From Microvelia longipes (Eukaryota > Arthropoda > Insecta > Hemiptera > Veliidae): 64,000 nt of DNA. The notes below the pieces were generated by a model, which searched no databases, was not told the origin of the DNA, and saw only the letters and a program-made list of their open reading frames with translations. The first letter of the stretch is position 1. Each line of letters begins with the position of its first letter. Positions 21,906-35,700 of the stretch are shown here, piece after piece. Where the stretch lies: NCBI GenBank assembly GCA_018340805.1, contig JACMZG010001870.1:47846540-47910539 (forward strand), read 5' to 3'. Made by a program: the position numbers and the translations under genes.

Positions 21906-22149
21906 AAAGTTACTAATGCTGATAGATTTTTAGTGTTGTCGAAAAATATCGCAACTGATATGACTTCGACATTTTGTTAACCACTATATTAAAGGTATGT
22001 GTATATTAGGTTTTAAGTCGAGCAATTAGGTTTTAGATTTGTTTAAAGATGTTTACATTTTTGTTGAATCATTATTGGGACGTTATAAATATTTCATAAA
22101 CATTAGGGTTCTGTACTTTTACATGGTTGATTTCGTGCTAAGTTACATT
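21906..22149. other. Spacer, nothing recognised
   Basis: AT-rich, between the 53-bp array and the CA/TA microsatellites. Confidence 0.4.
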
Positions 22150-22242
22150 CCTACATTATATACATTTTACACACACACATAAATATATATACATTATATA
22201 CATTTTACACACACACACACACATGTATATATAATATATATA

Positions 22243-22309
<67 letters not shown>

Positions 22310-22408
22310 AATTTCTTGATCAGTGATCCTGCGTCAGAAAAAACCACCTCCATCCCACCCCCTTCGTAATCCCATTCTCATAAGCTCATTTTTCTTGGGA
22401 AATTCGCT
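22150..22408 (-). mobile_element. Eroded relative of the Helentron-like element, 5' end
   Basis: The right edge CATAAGCTCATTTTTCTTGG then GAAATTCGCT|GAAAA resembles the inverse of the 5' end of the elements at 12240 and 16995, and a (CA)n/(TA)n tract lies about where their internal microsatellite would be. Only this end is recognisable. Confidence 0.4.
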
Positions 22409-23437
22409 GAAAAGTTTTTTATGATTATTACGAGTACCTTTTTGATACCATTTGAAAAAAACGCCCTTAAGCTATGATATACCATGAATGTAAAGGTCGT
22501 ATTGCTTCAGGCCATCTATGCTCTTCTTCTACCTCTAAAAGATTTACCAAAATTAAGTAGGACCTTTTAGAATGAATATCAATGTAAAATAGGTTAGGTT
22601 CTGTAAACACTATAATCTAATAATATCAAAATAGTATAATAATAGTCTACGGAAAAAAACATTTTGGAATAAATGTTTCTTTCAGTTTTACGTCTAGACA
22701 TTGTAGTTTTTTTTTGTTTGAAGTCCAGATTAATGGTTGCACAATATTTTAAGTATACCTAAACAGGGTGGATCGTTTAGATGGACTGTTATTAAATCCA
22801 TAAAATAATGGGTAAAACATGGTCCTAGATTTTCAGAAATGATCTTTACTCCAAAAATATTGATTCGTACGAGTTGAATTTTACTATTAATTTTTTTTGA
22901 TAGTAAGATGATTGTGGAGTTCCCAAATAGGAGAAAAAAAGATGTCACTCCACTCAGTATACAGTAATTTTTGATAAATTAACATTGTAATTTGATGGTA
23001 AATAATGGTAAATTTGAAATCAAACGGGCCAACTTAGAGGGAGGGGTTGGAGACCATTTTCGAGACTCCAGAACCATATTTTCCCATATTTTCAGAAAAT
23101 GTATGTTACATCTGAAATTTTCTACGTAGTAAGTAGAAGTAAGTACATACATAGGTGTATGTATATAGAGTATTCAATAGTTATGATCGAAATAACTTAC
23201 TCATAAATTATAATTTAATATAAATTTAACAGAATGCTTATAAAAATGATCAATTTGATTAATTTAAATTAGATTAGATAACTTAGCTGATAATGAGATG
23301 AAACTTGGTACATATGTTAGTATTATACATGGATACATGTGTGGCAAATTTTAATCAGATCGCATCATTTTTTCCGTTGTTTCAATTATTGTCTGCTTGG
23401 TATGATCAAACAGAAGTTATAAGAAGGAGTTACTTAC
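22409..23437. other. Intron sequence, nothing recognised
   Basis: AT-rich non-coding immediately downstream (host-gene sense) of the 23438-23551 exon. Confidence 0.5.
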
Positions 23438-23551
23438 GAGTTTGAGTGATTCTCTGTTGTTTAGTTTCGATATTTCATGAAGTTCGGTTCGATGAGCTTC
23501 AGATTGACTTCTCATATCGTCCAGTCTTCTCCTCTCGCCATCTCGTAGCTC
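23438..23551 (-). CDS. Exon of coiled-coil host gene
   Basis: On the minus strand TATATTTTCAG precedes 114 nt (38 codons, phase 0 to 0), and AAACTC|GTAAGTAACT is the donor. The peptide starts ELRDGERRRLDDMRSQSEAH and ends NNRESLKL: strongly charged, heptad-like, no proline, typical coiled coil. It follows in phase from the exon at 61737-62130 (which ends ...KLHSEIK) and continues in phase into 1096-1191. Perfect donor and acceptor consensus make this the best-supported exon with the 394-nt one. Family not recognised. Confidence 0.8.
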
Positions 23552-23584
23552 CTGAAAATATAAAACAAGTAATAGTTTTAGGTG

Positions 23585-23795
23585 CAAGTATCTTACGTGG
23601 TCGAAGTGCTTTGTCTTACACTGGCTTATGACACCACTGAGGTCTGGGGTTCGCATCCCAAGTTACGCTCTTAGTTTTTGTAAGATTATAGTTCAAATAA
23701 ATTATAGTTTACACTACCACCTGAGTTTCCGTAGGGTTTATCCTTGATGGGCTGCAAAGCTCTAAACGAGCATTGTCGTTATCATATATTATAGT
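23585..23795 (+). mobile_element. tRNA-derived SINE, copy 1
   Basis: A B-box-like GGGGTTCGCATCCC follows the phrase CACTGAGGTCTGG. The body ends GGGTTTATCCTTGATGGGCT then GCAAAGCTCTAAACG. Head phrase and body tail match 30078-30345 in the same order, so both belong to one SINE family. It lies in the intron directly upstream of the 23438-23551 exon. Confidence 0.55.
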
Positions 23796-24087
23796 TTTAG
23801 GGGCAGAAGATTAGATTAGATAATTGATTAATAGGATTTTATGTGTTCTATAATATACAATTCCATCCCTTTTTAATTCCCAGTAAATTAAAGATCATCA
23901 ATTTCAGTCAGGCAGATGTATATGAAGTACAGATTCATGATACAAAATCAATCACTGAAATTCTGATATTGTAGATTTTACGCAGTAAATAGATTTTTGC
24001 AGTTATTATAGTAAGCTGTGCAAATTTTTACAGGTGATTTTTAGCCATGGTCTATTGACACTTAAACTCTAGGTATGCCCTAAGCTG

Positions 24088-24480
24088 ACTTGTTCCCTAA
24101 CACTGTCAACGAGGCCTAGCGTGACCTTGTTCCCTAACACTGTCAACGAGGCCTAGCGTGACCTTGTTCCCTAACCTGTCAAAGAGGCCTAGCGTGACCT
24201 TTTCCCTAACACTGTCAAAGAGGTCTAGCGTGACCTTGTTCCCTAACACTGTCCTAACACTGTTCCCTAACACTTCAACGAGGCCTAGCGTGACCTTGTT
24301 CCCTAACACTGTCAAAGAGGCCTAGCGTGACCTTGTTCCCTAACACTGTCAAAGAGGCCTAGCAACCCTTAAACTCTCAAAGAAGCCTAGCATGGCCTAT
24401 CGATCTTAAAACCCTCAAGGAGGCCCAACGAGACCTTGCGAATCCTTATACTCTCAGAGAGGTACTAGCGTGCCCTAGTA
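24088..24480. repeat. 37-bp tandem repeat, about 9-10 copies
   Basis: Unit GAGGCCTAGCGTGACCTTGT followed by TCCCTAACACTGTCAAC, degenerating at the right end. The minus-strand ORF 24106-24315 is a repeat artefact. Confidence 0.92.
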
Positions 24481-24849
24481 ACTCGTGGATAGCCATAATG
24501 TCGTCTAGTCATCTGCGTTAATGTCATCAATTCTAACGCTGCTTTTAGGAAAACCTCCACCACCCGCTTGCACACCCTTGGTGACAACCGCGATTATAAA
24601 CCTTTTGATAACTACTTTCAAGTTCAAATAATTTATAGAACTGCGATCATTTTTGTCCGTAAGTTTAAATACAGTGTCAGTGAGAAACGGATCCCTCCCT
24701 AAACTATACACCTAAACTCTACGTGGTGTTTACCTCCATATGTCTGACTATATACATTCTTTTTATAACTCTTTAAGACAACCCAAGCTGAATAAACTAA
24801 GTAATTCCAGTACTAATTATGTATGTTTGTTTACTTTTATAAAAGGAAA

Positions 24850-25266
24850 TAAAAAAACAAGCTGTCAATCGTGGAGGGAGGCTCTCTACCAATAGGCTAC
24901 ATGCATGCCAAATATCAATCTGATTTCATCATTTTTTCGCGTTTAATGATTCTTCAAAATTTTGCATAGTCATGACGTCATAAACAAAATTCTCGTCTTA
25001 ATGACGTCATAAACAAATTATTTTCCGAATAGCACAACTACAGCAGTAACATTATATTTGTACAAAGTTTCAACTCTCTAGCTTAAATACACTGGGAGCT
25101 ACGATGATAACAGACACACACTCACATAGACAGACAACTTTGTGAAAACCACTTACGAGGCCTTAAAAACACCTGAAACAACTAATTCTAGTAACATACC
25201 GGTTTCGGATTTTTTTGCAAACACAATACTTTGCCTATATATCTACGGTATAAATGAGGAGAAGTA
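24850..25266 (+). mobile_element. Family A element, 5'-truncated copy
   Basis: It contains two TGACGTCATAAACAAA motifs, the AACTCTCTAGCTTAAATACA phrase, ACAGACACACACTC, and ends ATGAGGAGAAGT. It lacks the GCTTCGCTCG head. Confidence 0.7.
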
Positions 25267-25697
25267 AAAAGAGGCTAGACTCGATAATAATTTCAAGATC
25301 TAAGTTAAAATTACCTCCTTTAAATTATTTTCTGGACTAATAATTTGTTTCCTCAGCAGAAAGAAACAACGCAAGTTTCAACCTCTCCACATCACTAGTT
25401 ATTAAGTCAGTTACTATTGTTTATTGTCATATGCAGCCAGTTAATTTATTGTCTTAGACAGATCATTGACTTGTCTGTGTTTGTCTAAAACAATGTTTAT
25501 TGATGTCTGGTTACCTCCTTATATCTATATCAACACTTTAGTAATCAGCTATATTTTGTTTGCCTTGTGACTTAATTTATTCAGTTGAATCGATGTATTT
25601 CAGTCATAGTAGTTTACACTCACCTACGATTCCAACCTTGTTGAAAATTATTAGCGAATTTATAAAAGAAAAAAAATCGGGTACGGGGTACCTTGGA

Positions 25698-26241
25698 ACT
25701 TTTCCTCATCACATCGGATTCGCTACGCTCATCCTCCCTGCTTCGGAATCGCTTCGCTCGTCCTCAGAATATACAATTAACCAAATTTAAGGTAATATAC
25801 AACTACCCCAAGTTCCTAGGGGTATCTAGGAACTTTTCCTCGATAAAACTTGAACTAATGCTGATAATGAGACGAAACTTATCACATTTGTTAATCTTAT
25901 ACATAATTACATGCTTGCAAAATTTCAATCGAATCGCATCATTTTTTCATGTTTTATGAGTCATTACTGTGGGTTACTAACGTCATAAAAAAACTTCCTA
26001 ATACCACAACTACAGCAGTAGACTGATTTTTGTACAAAATTTCAACTCTCTAGCATAAATACACTGGGCGCTACAATGATAACAGACACACACACACATA
26101 CAGACAGACAACTTTATAAAATCCACTCATGAGGCCTTAAAAACGTCTGAAACGGATTATTCTGGTGTAATCCCAGTTTCGGATTTTTTCGCAAACACAA
26201 TACTTTTCCTATACACACCTACGATATAAATAAGGAAAAGT
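25698..26241 (+). mobile_element. Family A element, most complete copy (544 bp)
   Basis: It begins ACTTTTCCTCATCACATCGG and ends ATAAGGAAAAGT, giving a short terminal inverted repeat ACTTTTCCT(C)AT. The internal order is GCTTCGCTCGTCCTCAG head, CTAATGCTGATAATGAGACG, AACGTCATAAA, TTCAACTCTCTAGCATAAAT, ACAGACACACAC, and CAAACACAATACTTTTCCTA tail. No coding capacity. Confidence 0.75.
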
Positions 26242-26950
26242 GAAAAATCTCTATCAAATTGGCTGTACGTACTTTTCCCTCTTTACTGTACCACATACAA
26301 CATAACTTAACATCCAGCACACATTACTTAACATACCACATACTGTAACATACCACATACTGTAACATACCATATTACCACTACTATTACATCCTCTTAT
26401 TTCCACTTTTGACGTCTTAATTTTTACCTCTATAAAACTCGATTTCACATATTATGAAATAAAACTCAAGACAAATTTAATCGTCTCGCGAGGTGGTCCG
26501 GTTATTTATGGTTCTTGTTTTCAACCTATCAACTCGTAACTAAACATGAGCAATTCTTTTCGCTTATAAAACTCTATATGTCAGTAATTAAATCTGTACA
26601 TTTTCATGTAATTCATTTATTTATTTTTTTAATTAAGAAATAATTATATTAAATGCATTACTGTAATTAAAAGTTATTACAAACTTATTATTATTTATCT
26701 TATAATTGAAGGCAAATTTTATAGTTTTAAATTTTGACACGCCAAGTTAGCAATAAAAAAAATGTCACCTACAACTCTAAAACTTGACTAAGTCTAGACT
26801 TGATACTTTTATAACCTCATTTGATTTCTACTTGAATTTTATGCTATGAAAACACCACCTATGGAATGCAAAATCTTTGTATAAATTACGTAATTGTCAA
26901 GTTATTACTTTTTCTTGTTTATACGTTATTTGTGAGGAAATTAAATAAAT
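26242..26950. other. Intron sequence with minor ACATACCACAT repetition
   Basis: 26305-26365 has a few ACATACCACATACTGTA repeats; otherwise AT-rich with no gene seen. Confidence 0.5.
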
Positions 26951-27247
<297 letters not shown>

Positions 27248-27249
27248 TC

Positions 27250-29454
27250 AGGTGTACAAAAAAAAACTCCCTTCCCGAAGGAGGTGGTACTACAGCTAAT
27301 TTTCCAACAAAAAACCTTCTTTATTAACTATAGTCCGATTTTCAACGTTTCCCACAAGGTCAATTTTATGATTTTAAAAAACGCGTTGACTTAACTTCAT
27401 AAAATGACCAATTGTGGCTAAACTATAACTGCTAGCTTCAAAATATTGGTTTCGTTGGAAAGCTGAGAAAATTTGCTATAAGACCACTTACTTGTATTTT
27501 CAAAAACAATTTAAACATAACAGCCAAAAATTTGCATGAAATCAAAAATTAGTAAAATTTTATGATTTTCCAAAAATTTTGAAGTTACTTTGATGAGAAA
27601 CTAGCAAACTTGAGAACCTCTTGGTTTCAGGAAAACTACCTTGTTTACTCCTCTTTAAGTCAATACCCATATCATTATACGTTGATACGTGATTTTTTCA
27701 GAAAAGCAAAATAGCCTCAAAAACACCGCTAAAAACTCTTACAGAAAGTGATTTCTGTATAATTAGTCCAAGAGCCAGACGCAAAAAAACGTGTGTCTAG
27801 CCCCTAAGGTTAACCCACTAGATCGACTTATTCTGGCTCCCTGATAAAATGAATCAGTGGTCTGCCGTTTCAAGATAAGGGAAATTTAGCCCCGGGGCCC
27901 CTTTAAAATCCGAAAAATGACCCCCAAATTCTGTTTCGCCCAAACGGTGGTTCTATTGGGATTTTATCTAAAAAACTAAAAGGTTAGTTAATAAAAATTT
28001 TATTTTTGGTACTAATCACATTTCTTTAAACTTCGATCGGTCCCAGTAACAACCGGAGTATGATTACAAATGACTTAATGACCGACATATAGTGCTGAAA
28101 AAGTGTATTTTTTCTAAATTCAAAGTTTTAACCTATCTTTCAGCATTATATGTCGGTCATTAGGTTCATCTCACATATTAGAGCTGTGCTGACTTCTTTC
28201 TCTAGTCACAAACATCTTAGCTTACCTGCAGTTTAACAGAATAATTGCTGGTATTCTCTTATAGATCACTGCCTCACTTCTATAAAACATGAGTAAGTAC
28301 GGAACATGGCACCACTTTTCTTAAAGGTATTTGTGCTTGATTTTCAGGACAACAAATGTAAGTGCTTTTTACAGTTTTTTTCGTGGATCTGTCAAAATTT
28401 GCATATATCCCAGCGGCTCTTTACTGGCACCGATTTAGAATCAGTTAAAAAAATGCAGTTTTCCAGCAATTCAATTTACATTCTCAACTTTTAAAAAACA
28501 ACCCTTTTAATGTATTTATGATAAAATCTAATAGGAAAATTTGGAACGCGAGGTGTATCGAAAACAGGATTTGGGGTCAGTTTTTCGGATTGTTAATACC
28601 GGGCCCGGGGCGTAAATTTCCTTATCTGAAAACGCCGGAGCCAGAACACTGATTTCAAGTATACATGAGGAGCCAGAAATAAAGTCCGAATCTTCTTGGT
28701 GTTTAACCCTTTTGGGCCTAGACCGATTTTCACGTGTATTGCCCAGTCTGGCTCTATATAGGAATATTATACAGGAATCAAATCTGTAGCAGTAATTTTA
28801 GCGTGTTTTTGAGCCCTCATTTTGCTTTGTGCTGAAAAAAATCACACGTATCACACTACGCGCAGTTTATATTGAATGTTAAAGAGGTAGTTGACCATAT
28901 AAAAGGCTATGGACGGTAACAAGGGATAGTTTTTCTGAAATAGACAAGAGGATTACTCAAGTATATGCTACGGTTCATCTATATCAAAGTATAACGGTTC
29001 AAAATTTTTGGGGTGAAAATCTCCAGAAAATTTTATAATTTTTGATTTCATGCAAAATTTTGGGGCTGTTAATAGGATTACAACTGCTCTATTGAAGAAA
29101 TACAAGGAGTAAAAGAAGGTCTCTTCTTATGGGTGTAAAGGTGATAGGCGAGGAATTTTCTTCAGCTTATCCAACACGAAAACCAATATGTTTTTGAAGG
29201 CCTAGCAGTATTTACATAGTTTACGGCCCTATACAATTGGTTCAGGTATTTATGACGTTAGTACCAACTGCGTTTTTTATATATATTCTATATCAAATAA
29301 TTTGAAAAATTGACCCTTGTGGCGCAGGAAACACAGGATTAATTGAAAATTCGTGGACACAATCATAGTTAATTTATTGAAGTTTTTTGTGACAAATATA
29401 GCAATAGTACCACACTCTTCATTGAGGCAAAGGGAGTTATTATTTTGTACACCT
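27250..29454. mobile_element. Outer fold-back element, about 2.2 kb
   Basis: The left end AGGTGTACAAAAAAAAACTC is mirrored by the right end TATTATTTTGTACACCT at 29454. Arms keep matching inward (TTAACTATAG / CATAGTTAA; AAAAACGCGTTG / CTGCGTTTTTTA; ATGAAATCAAAAATTA / AATTTTTGATTTCAT; TTTCTGTATAAT / ATTATACAGG). Its centre is occupied by another fold-back at 27765-28760. No transposase ORF. Confidence 0.8.
27765..28760. mobile_element. Inner fold-back element (AGTCCAAGAG family)
   Basis: The left end AGTCCAAGAGCCAGACGC is mirrored by CAGTCTGGCTCT near 28744-28755; the last bases on the right are eroded. Inner pairs include TTTCAAGATAAGGGAAATTT / AATTTCCTTATCTGAAAA, CCCCGGGGCC / GGGCCCGGGG and GACCGACATATAGTGCTGAA / CAGCATTATATGTCGGTC. 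The right boundary is approximate. Confidence 0.75.
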
Positions 29455-30077
29455 AGTATAAATATTATATTATTTATTAACTATAAATAACATAGTATAT
29501 AATTTAATATATGTTTAATAATAAATATATATAAGTTATATATATATTATTAGGTAAGTTAGGTTTATGTCAACCACTCAATATATATATATATATATAT
29601 AAAATATATTATCCATTTCGCCCAAGTACAATTAATATATCTGATGACGAAGGCGAGAAAGGTGAGTCAAAAACTGTGAGGAAGAGACGTACAAATCCAA
29701 AAAGTTCAGAAGGTGCCTTGAGCTTATTTGTTATATTTTTAATTTTTTTAAATTATGATTTTATTCGCTGTTATTTATTTTTATCAACATTTATTATAAT
29801 TGTGATATATTTTGAAAAGGGGATAATATAGATGATTTTATAGTTAAATTTTTGTTAAATATTAGACGTCGTTTGTAATGATTCAGGTCATTTCCGAAGC
29901 CCTTTTCTGCGTGATATTAACACATTTTCCTGCAAAGATTTTGAATATTTCTAGATATTATAAACTGTATATCATATATAAATTTAACATGTAACTATTT
30001 ATTTAATTTTTCTCTGTCAACCTATATATTAGACAATATTAAAGAGTGAAGGAAAAAAAATTATAAATGACTCTCCA
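29455..30077. other. Intron sequence with short TA runs
   Basis: AT-rich. A short TA run sits at 29580-29600. No gene seen. Confidence 0.5.
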
Positions 30078-30345
30078 GGCGCCACCTCACGTGACGAGAT
30101 GGTCGATCTCGGCCGTTAGTTATACATCTCGACCTTTGACACCCACGGAGGTCTGGGTTCCCATACTCAGGTTAGCCCCTGCTGCTCTAGTTTATAGAAG
30201 ATTTATTGTTTTAGATACATATATCACGCCACCATATTGAGAAGATATCACCTTTGAGCGCTAACGGTTTGCTTACTACCGACTCCGAGGTGGTTCCCGC
30301 AGGGGGTTACCCTGATGAGCCGCAAGGCTTCTAAACGTGATATTT
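30078..30345 (+). mobile_element. tRNA-derived SINE, copy 2
   Basis: The head TGACACCCACGGAGGTCTGG then GTTCCCATAC and the body end GGGGGTTACCCTGATGAGCC then GCAAGGCTTCTAAACG correspond in order to copy 1 at 23585. The A box is not clear in either copy, so the tRNA parentage is inferred mainly from the B-box-like site. Confidence 0.55.
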
Positions 30346-31639
30346 TAATCTCAATATTATCTCATCTACACGCACTTGATTCCAATTGCTAACGCACGCT
30401 GAACGCTAGAGCAAAGTTGTCAAAAAGTTCTAAGGAAGTACTTCTCTATAGTGTGCGAGTCTTACTATACGCTGTTTCTTTAAACCTGGATATATAATAT
30501 TAGATTTCATCTCCTTAATATTCAGAGGTTAATATTTTCACCTCTCACTCATTAATTGGTAAATTGAGTCATAATATCACTTAAAATACAACTTAAATTA
30601 CGTACCGTACTGATTCTCCCGCTTCGATCTACATCACCTTGTAATCACCTTTACACATACTATCTAAAATAAAGTTACTTCCAACGAAGACTCTCAGTCT
30701 TTAAGTTGTATCATATATGGCTAGAGCGATCTCTTTGTTCTCGGCTTTACTTACCCATGATTCAAAGTAAGATAAGAATTTAGCAATATGAAGATAATGG
30801 AATGTTAAATTGCCTATATGTTGCGCTTTATTAATGATTACTTGTTTTTCTAATAAGGTTAGATCAGAGGCTTCATACAGTTTTTCGTTTTTTTCTGTGT
30901 TGTAAGGTCGACCACCTATTATATAGCGAAATCTTATTGAAAAATGGGGGGGATATAGCTATTAAGGGTATCAGATTCAAAGGTGATTAATTTAGGGAAA
31001 ACTCACTGGTCAAGAATAGAAATAAAATATATAAAACACTAATAAAAATAAAGTAATCCTAATATTATTGCTTTTAAACCACTTATGTTCTTATTCATTC
31101 TTTTTATTTATTGTATAACGGTGTATTGTAAAACACTTTCGGTTACTTTCGGAACTATTCTCACCATCGATTCGCTTCGTTATTCCTCTCGCGTGCTTCG
31201 GGACTTCGCTCGCGTGTCCTAAGAACGTGATACATATATAGTGCGCTAAATTGATATATAGCAATAATGATGGCTCACTTATGGATTCTCATGCAGGGCA
31301 CGTACCTCAAGATAGTAAATGATCCCGTGTTATTATATCTCAGCGGCACCCATACAGCACTTGGAATCACGCTCCATGCGTGTTTATCCATTAACACTTA
31401 TGGATTCCCCAACAAGAAATACATTAGATGTTTATACTTATAATTTATATACGTAACAAGGGCTCATACATCTTGTTCTACAGTGTAGTCTATCTTCCAA
31501 AAATTATATGTATAAATTAAATTGAATCACCTATTCTCTGCATTATTTTCACGAGGAATCTTATTAACAAAGCTTCCGTTACACAAAGTCCGCTGATTAA
31601 AATTGATATAACATGCTGATATATATATCGAGAAGGAGA
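30346..31639. other. Intron sequence; one GCTTCG-rich patch
   Basis: 31165-31225 contains GATTCGCTTCGTTATTCCTC and GGGACTTCGCTCGCGTGTCC, resembling the family A head. No gene seen in the rest. Confidence 0.45.
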
Positions 31640-32720
31640 CTTGACAGTATCAGGTGGTTACTGCTGTCAACTAATCTTAGTCTGTATGTAATAGTCTAAG
31701 ATGTTTCGTTTCAATACCATAGGCACATTGTTCATACATAGTCACTAGAAATTAATATACATAAAGTCACTTGGTTTTATACATAGGTCAACATGTTTTA
31801 ATACATTAAGTTAACGAATCGTAAATTCGACGGAGTGAGTCCAACCAATGTCAATATAATCATTACATAGTCAACATGTATATACAGGTCAGTCGCATTT
31901 ATTTCGGTATAACAATCAGTCACCGGTATAACATAGTCACATGTTATAACATAGGTGAGCGTTGTAAAATTTAATACCATAGTCACAGATGTTATATTTG
32001 AGTAGTCAGCATGTTATATCTTATGATCAACTTGTCTTTATACATACGTTAAGTTTATTAACATTAGATCCGTGTGTAACATTAAATTTATTTACAATAA
32101 GTACAACATGCTCTATACATAGTCACATGTCTATACATAGTCCACGTTTATACATGTCACGTGTTAGACATAGCACGTTTATACATCAGCCACTGTCTAT
32201 TTAATATACATATTGTTCAACGTGTACTTTTTTATACATAGTCACGATGTTTATACATAGGTCCAATGTGGTATACCATAGTCACATGTTTATACATAGT
32301 CACATGTTTTTATACATAGTACATGTTATACAATTGTCACATGTAAGATACATAGTCACATGTGTAATAATTATACATATGTCATCTTGTAATACATAAG
32401 GTCAACATGTTATTAACAATCCTAGTCACATGTTTAATAGTAAACATAGTCACATGTATATACATTAAGCAGTCAAGAGTGTCTTATTACATAAGTCACA
32501 TGTATATGAGCGAGTAGTCACATGTATTTCAACCATCAGTCCCACATGTTACTACATAGGGTCAACATGATCCACAATAATTACATGAGTTCACATGTTT
32601 CATACATAAGTCATCAATGTAATAACTACATAGCTCACATAGTGCTATATAAGACAAATAGTCAAAGAAATGTATGTATAACTCACATAAGTATAATCGA
32701 CTCGCATTTGTTTTTTTTCT
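31640..32720. repeat. Highly degenerate tandem repeat
   Basis: The core TACATAGTCACATGTTTA (about 16-18 bp) recurs dozens of times with irregular indels, clearest at 32240-32480. ORFs here are meaningless. The indel density looks more like an uncorrected consensus than normal divergence. Confidence 0.8.
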
Positions 32721-35700
32721 AAATTATTATGTTGTGAAGTAAGTATTTACTCACATTACTTATTCTAGGTTATGCATCATTAGTGTTTAAATTTAATTTA
32801 CCTATCAGTCAAGCCATGTAGTGTAAAAAGCTTGATTATTGAAGCGAGTTAGCAGACAAATAGTTTATATACTCAAATAATTTATTGTTACATAGCTAAC
32901 TGTTTCAAGCTAGATGTGTGAATATGGGTTTAAAGTGCATCTCAAGTATAAGAGTCCGAAGTCCTTAATAAGTGTTAGCGGTAGCTTCACACAAATAATA
33001 GTTCTATAATAACCCAAGTATACGTCATAAAAGTATAAGCTAGCTATTATGGCAAATTTCACTTAATTGACTCTTGTCAAAATTAAATAGTGGTAGACCC
33101 AGCCCTTTCCCCATTATTTGATTACGGCTTACTGTCGTAGCATTGGAAATATAATGTACATCTCTGGTACCAAGAAATAAAACCAGAATAACAACAAATT
33201 AATTTCACATTAAAATGACACTCAATAGGAGACTGAGATTTACTTACCGTTATACTAGATAACCCTCAAAAAAGTTGGTGTAAAAACATCTGCATAGGGT
33301 TCAATCTTTACATATTTAATAACCAGAAACAAATTGAATATGATCAGTAGAGTCAATAAAATGTATGTCTCAACTCATCACTCAGATGTAATAATACTGA
33401 CAGAACTAAACCTACACCGAGCATTCCAGATAGACAAAATATCATTGCCCGAAACAACACCTCCAGCAAGCCAGTCACTTAATAAAGTTTAATACAAAAC
33501 ACACATTGTGATACTATGATATATTAGTCGCGCTTTGTAAAGGATACCCACATGGGATTTCCGAGTATTTTATTGCATTAAAATACTAAGACCACCTTGA
33601 TGCTCCTGGTATATTAACCCTGACCAGCCAGTACTAATATTACATAGAGTGCCATATTACATCTACCAACAAAAAAATAAGCAGTATCCAGTTATCTGAA
33701 TGATAATGTCACTAGTTATCAAAGAACCTACTATTCACAATAAGGAGTATTTCGGCGAACATCATTATTTGTATAATGAGGCGACTGAGGGAAATATTGT
33801 GTTGGTACTGGATTTCTAAATAGGAGCAAGGATAAGAAGTCTCTCCTCTTACCAAATAATGATTACTCAATTCTCCCGAGACTACAATTAGAAATAAAAA
33901 ATAAAATATGACAAAAGAATATACAAAACATCTTTTTATAAAAAGGTAAATTATAACATGCGAGTTAAAACAGGATAGTATCTATATAGACGTAACTTTA
34001 AAGAGCCTTGTACATTTTATACACACACATGTTACATAAGTACCCATTCATTTAAAATATCAGAATGAAGCCGAACCAGTTGTTTTATCCAATTATCATA
34101 TTCTTACTGATGAATCTACCAATCCATGCACAATATCTTTTTTCCAATGAAAATATAGATCCTTTAAAACAAGTTAATTATTAGATACCAAAGAATAGCA
34201 TTATTATGAGTATTGTAAATAGAAACTCGAACCTAGCCCACTTATTTAACTTATGTGAAGGTATATGGAGATTTGATCTTTATTCTCAATGATGCCCGTT
34301 ATACAATTACATTCTTGCGGTTATAGATTATTTTTATATTAATAAATTAATTTTTACTATAATGATATTGGTCTATACTTTGAGATTAACTTTAACTCTT
34401 GTAGTAAAGTCTGCGCGACAGCACCCCAATAGATAGCCTTTCTGGTTTCCACAAGTGTTAATACCCTAATGACCCGGACCACAAGACCTGCTAAAAAGAT
34501 AAGTGGACATAAGTCAAAGGCGTATTTAAAATTATCAATTATGTACTCAAAATTATATAAATTGTTAAAATCTAATAGATTATCATTATGCCAACCAAAT
34601 TTGAAACATGAATAATGGACACATTCACTAGTGAAAATACCTAATTTGCCCTGAAGAAACTACCCAATTTAAATAGTATTAATTCATCATAAGTATTAAA
34701 AATAATGTGCTGTTTTACTAATATAATAATAAGAACCTGTATCAATAATACTTATCTAATCCCTGGAATGAGAACTGAGTTTATTCCTATCCGAAAAGAA
34801 CTAAATAAGTCAATAATAACTAATTAAATAAGTTCACACAATTTAATTAATATTGAAGTGACGAGAGATCATCACTAGAAAATAAGTAACCTATATACAA
34901 AATGGAGTAAATTTGTATATCATCTGGGGTAAACTAACTGTTCCATTCATATCGAGATATCAATTTGTCAATCATTTGTATAGGCTCAATACATATAATT
35001 ATGTTATCAATATATACCCTAACTATGCGTGTTTCGTTTACGGTCTAAACTTCAATCTAAATGAAGTATATGAGTATATACCAGACAGTAAGTACCTGGA
35101 TAATACTCACCACTAACCTGCAAACAACTATAAGGTAGTGATAATTATCATGTAAAGTGTATCATAAGCCAATAGTAATTAACTGTATTCAATAATATAT
35201 TCTATACTAAAATAATGTATTAAATGTCAAAAACAATTAAAGTAAAAGAGGTATATTGTATGGTTGTATCTCTAAATACATCTAAGATGTAATATATCTA
35301 AATCTTAATGGATGTAACTATAACGATATAAATTTAACAATGTGAGCTTCCACTCACAAATAATGATACAATCCAACCTACTTTACTCAATGGGTTAAGG
35401 TGATTCTAAGTAAATCAATATAATACATTTACTATCATGAGTTCACTCAGAGGTTATTAATATACATATTTAGCTATCTTGCCAACACTAGTTTGTAGGA
35501 ATCTAAACAACACATGATTTATTTCACTACGAGTACACGTGGTTGTGTTTACTAGATGTGTTTTCCTCAAGGCGTTTAACGAGCCCAGATATGATATATT
35601 ATAAGCATACACCGAGTACCTGGCGAGGTTATATGCCCCCCGAGGCGATTATTGACGTAATGTGCAGCAAGGGAAAATGTCGAGATCTTCTTTAATACTC

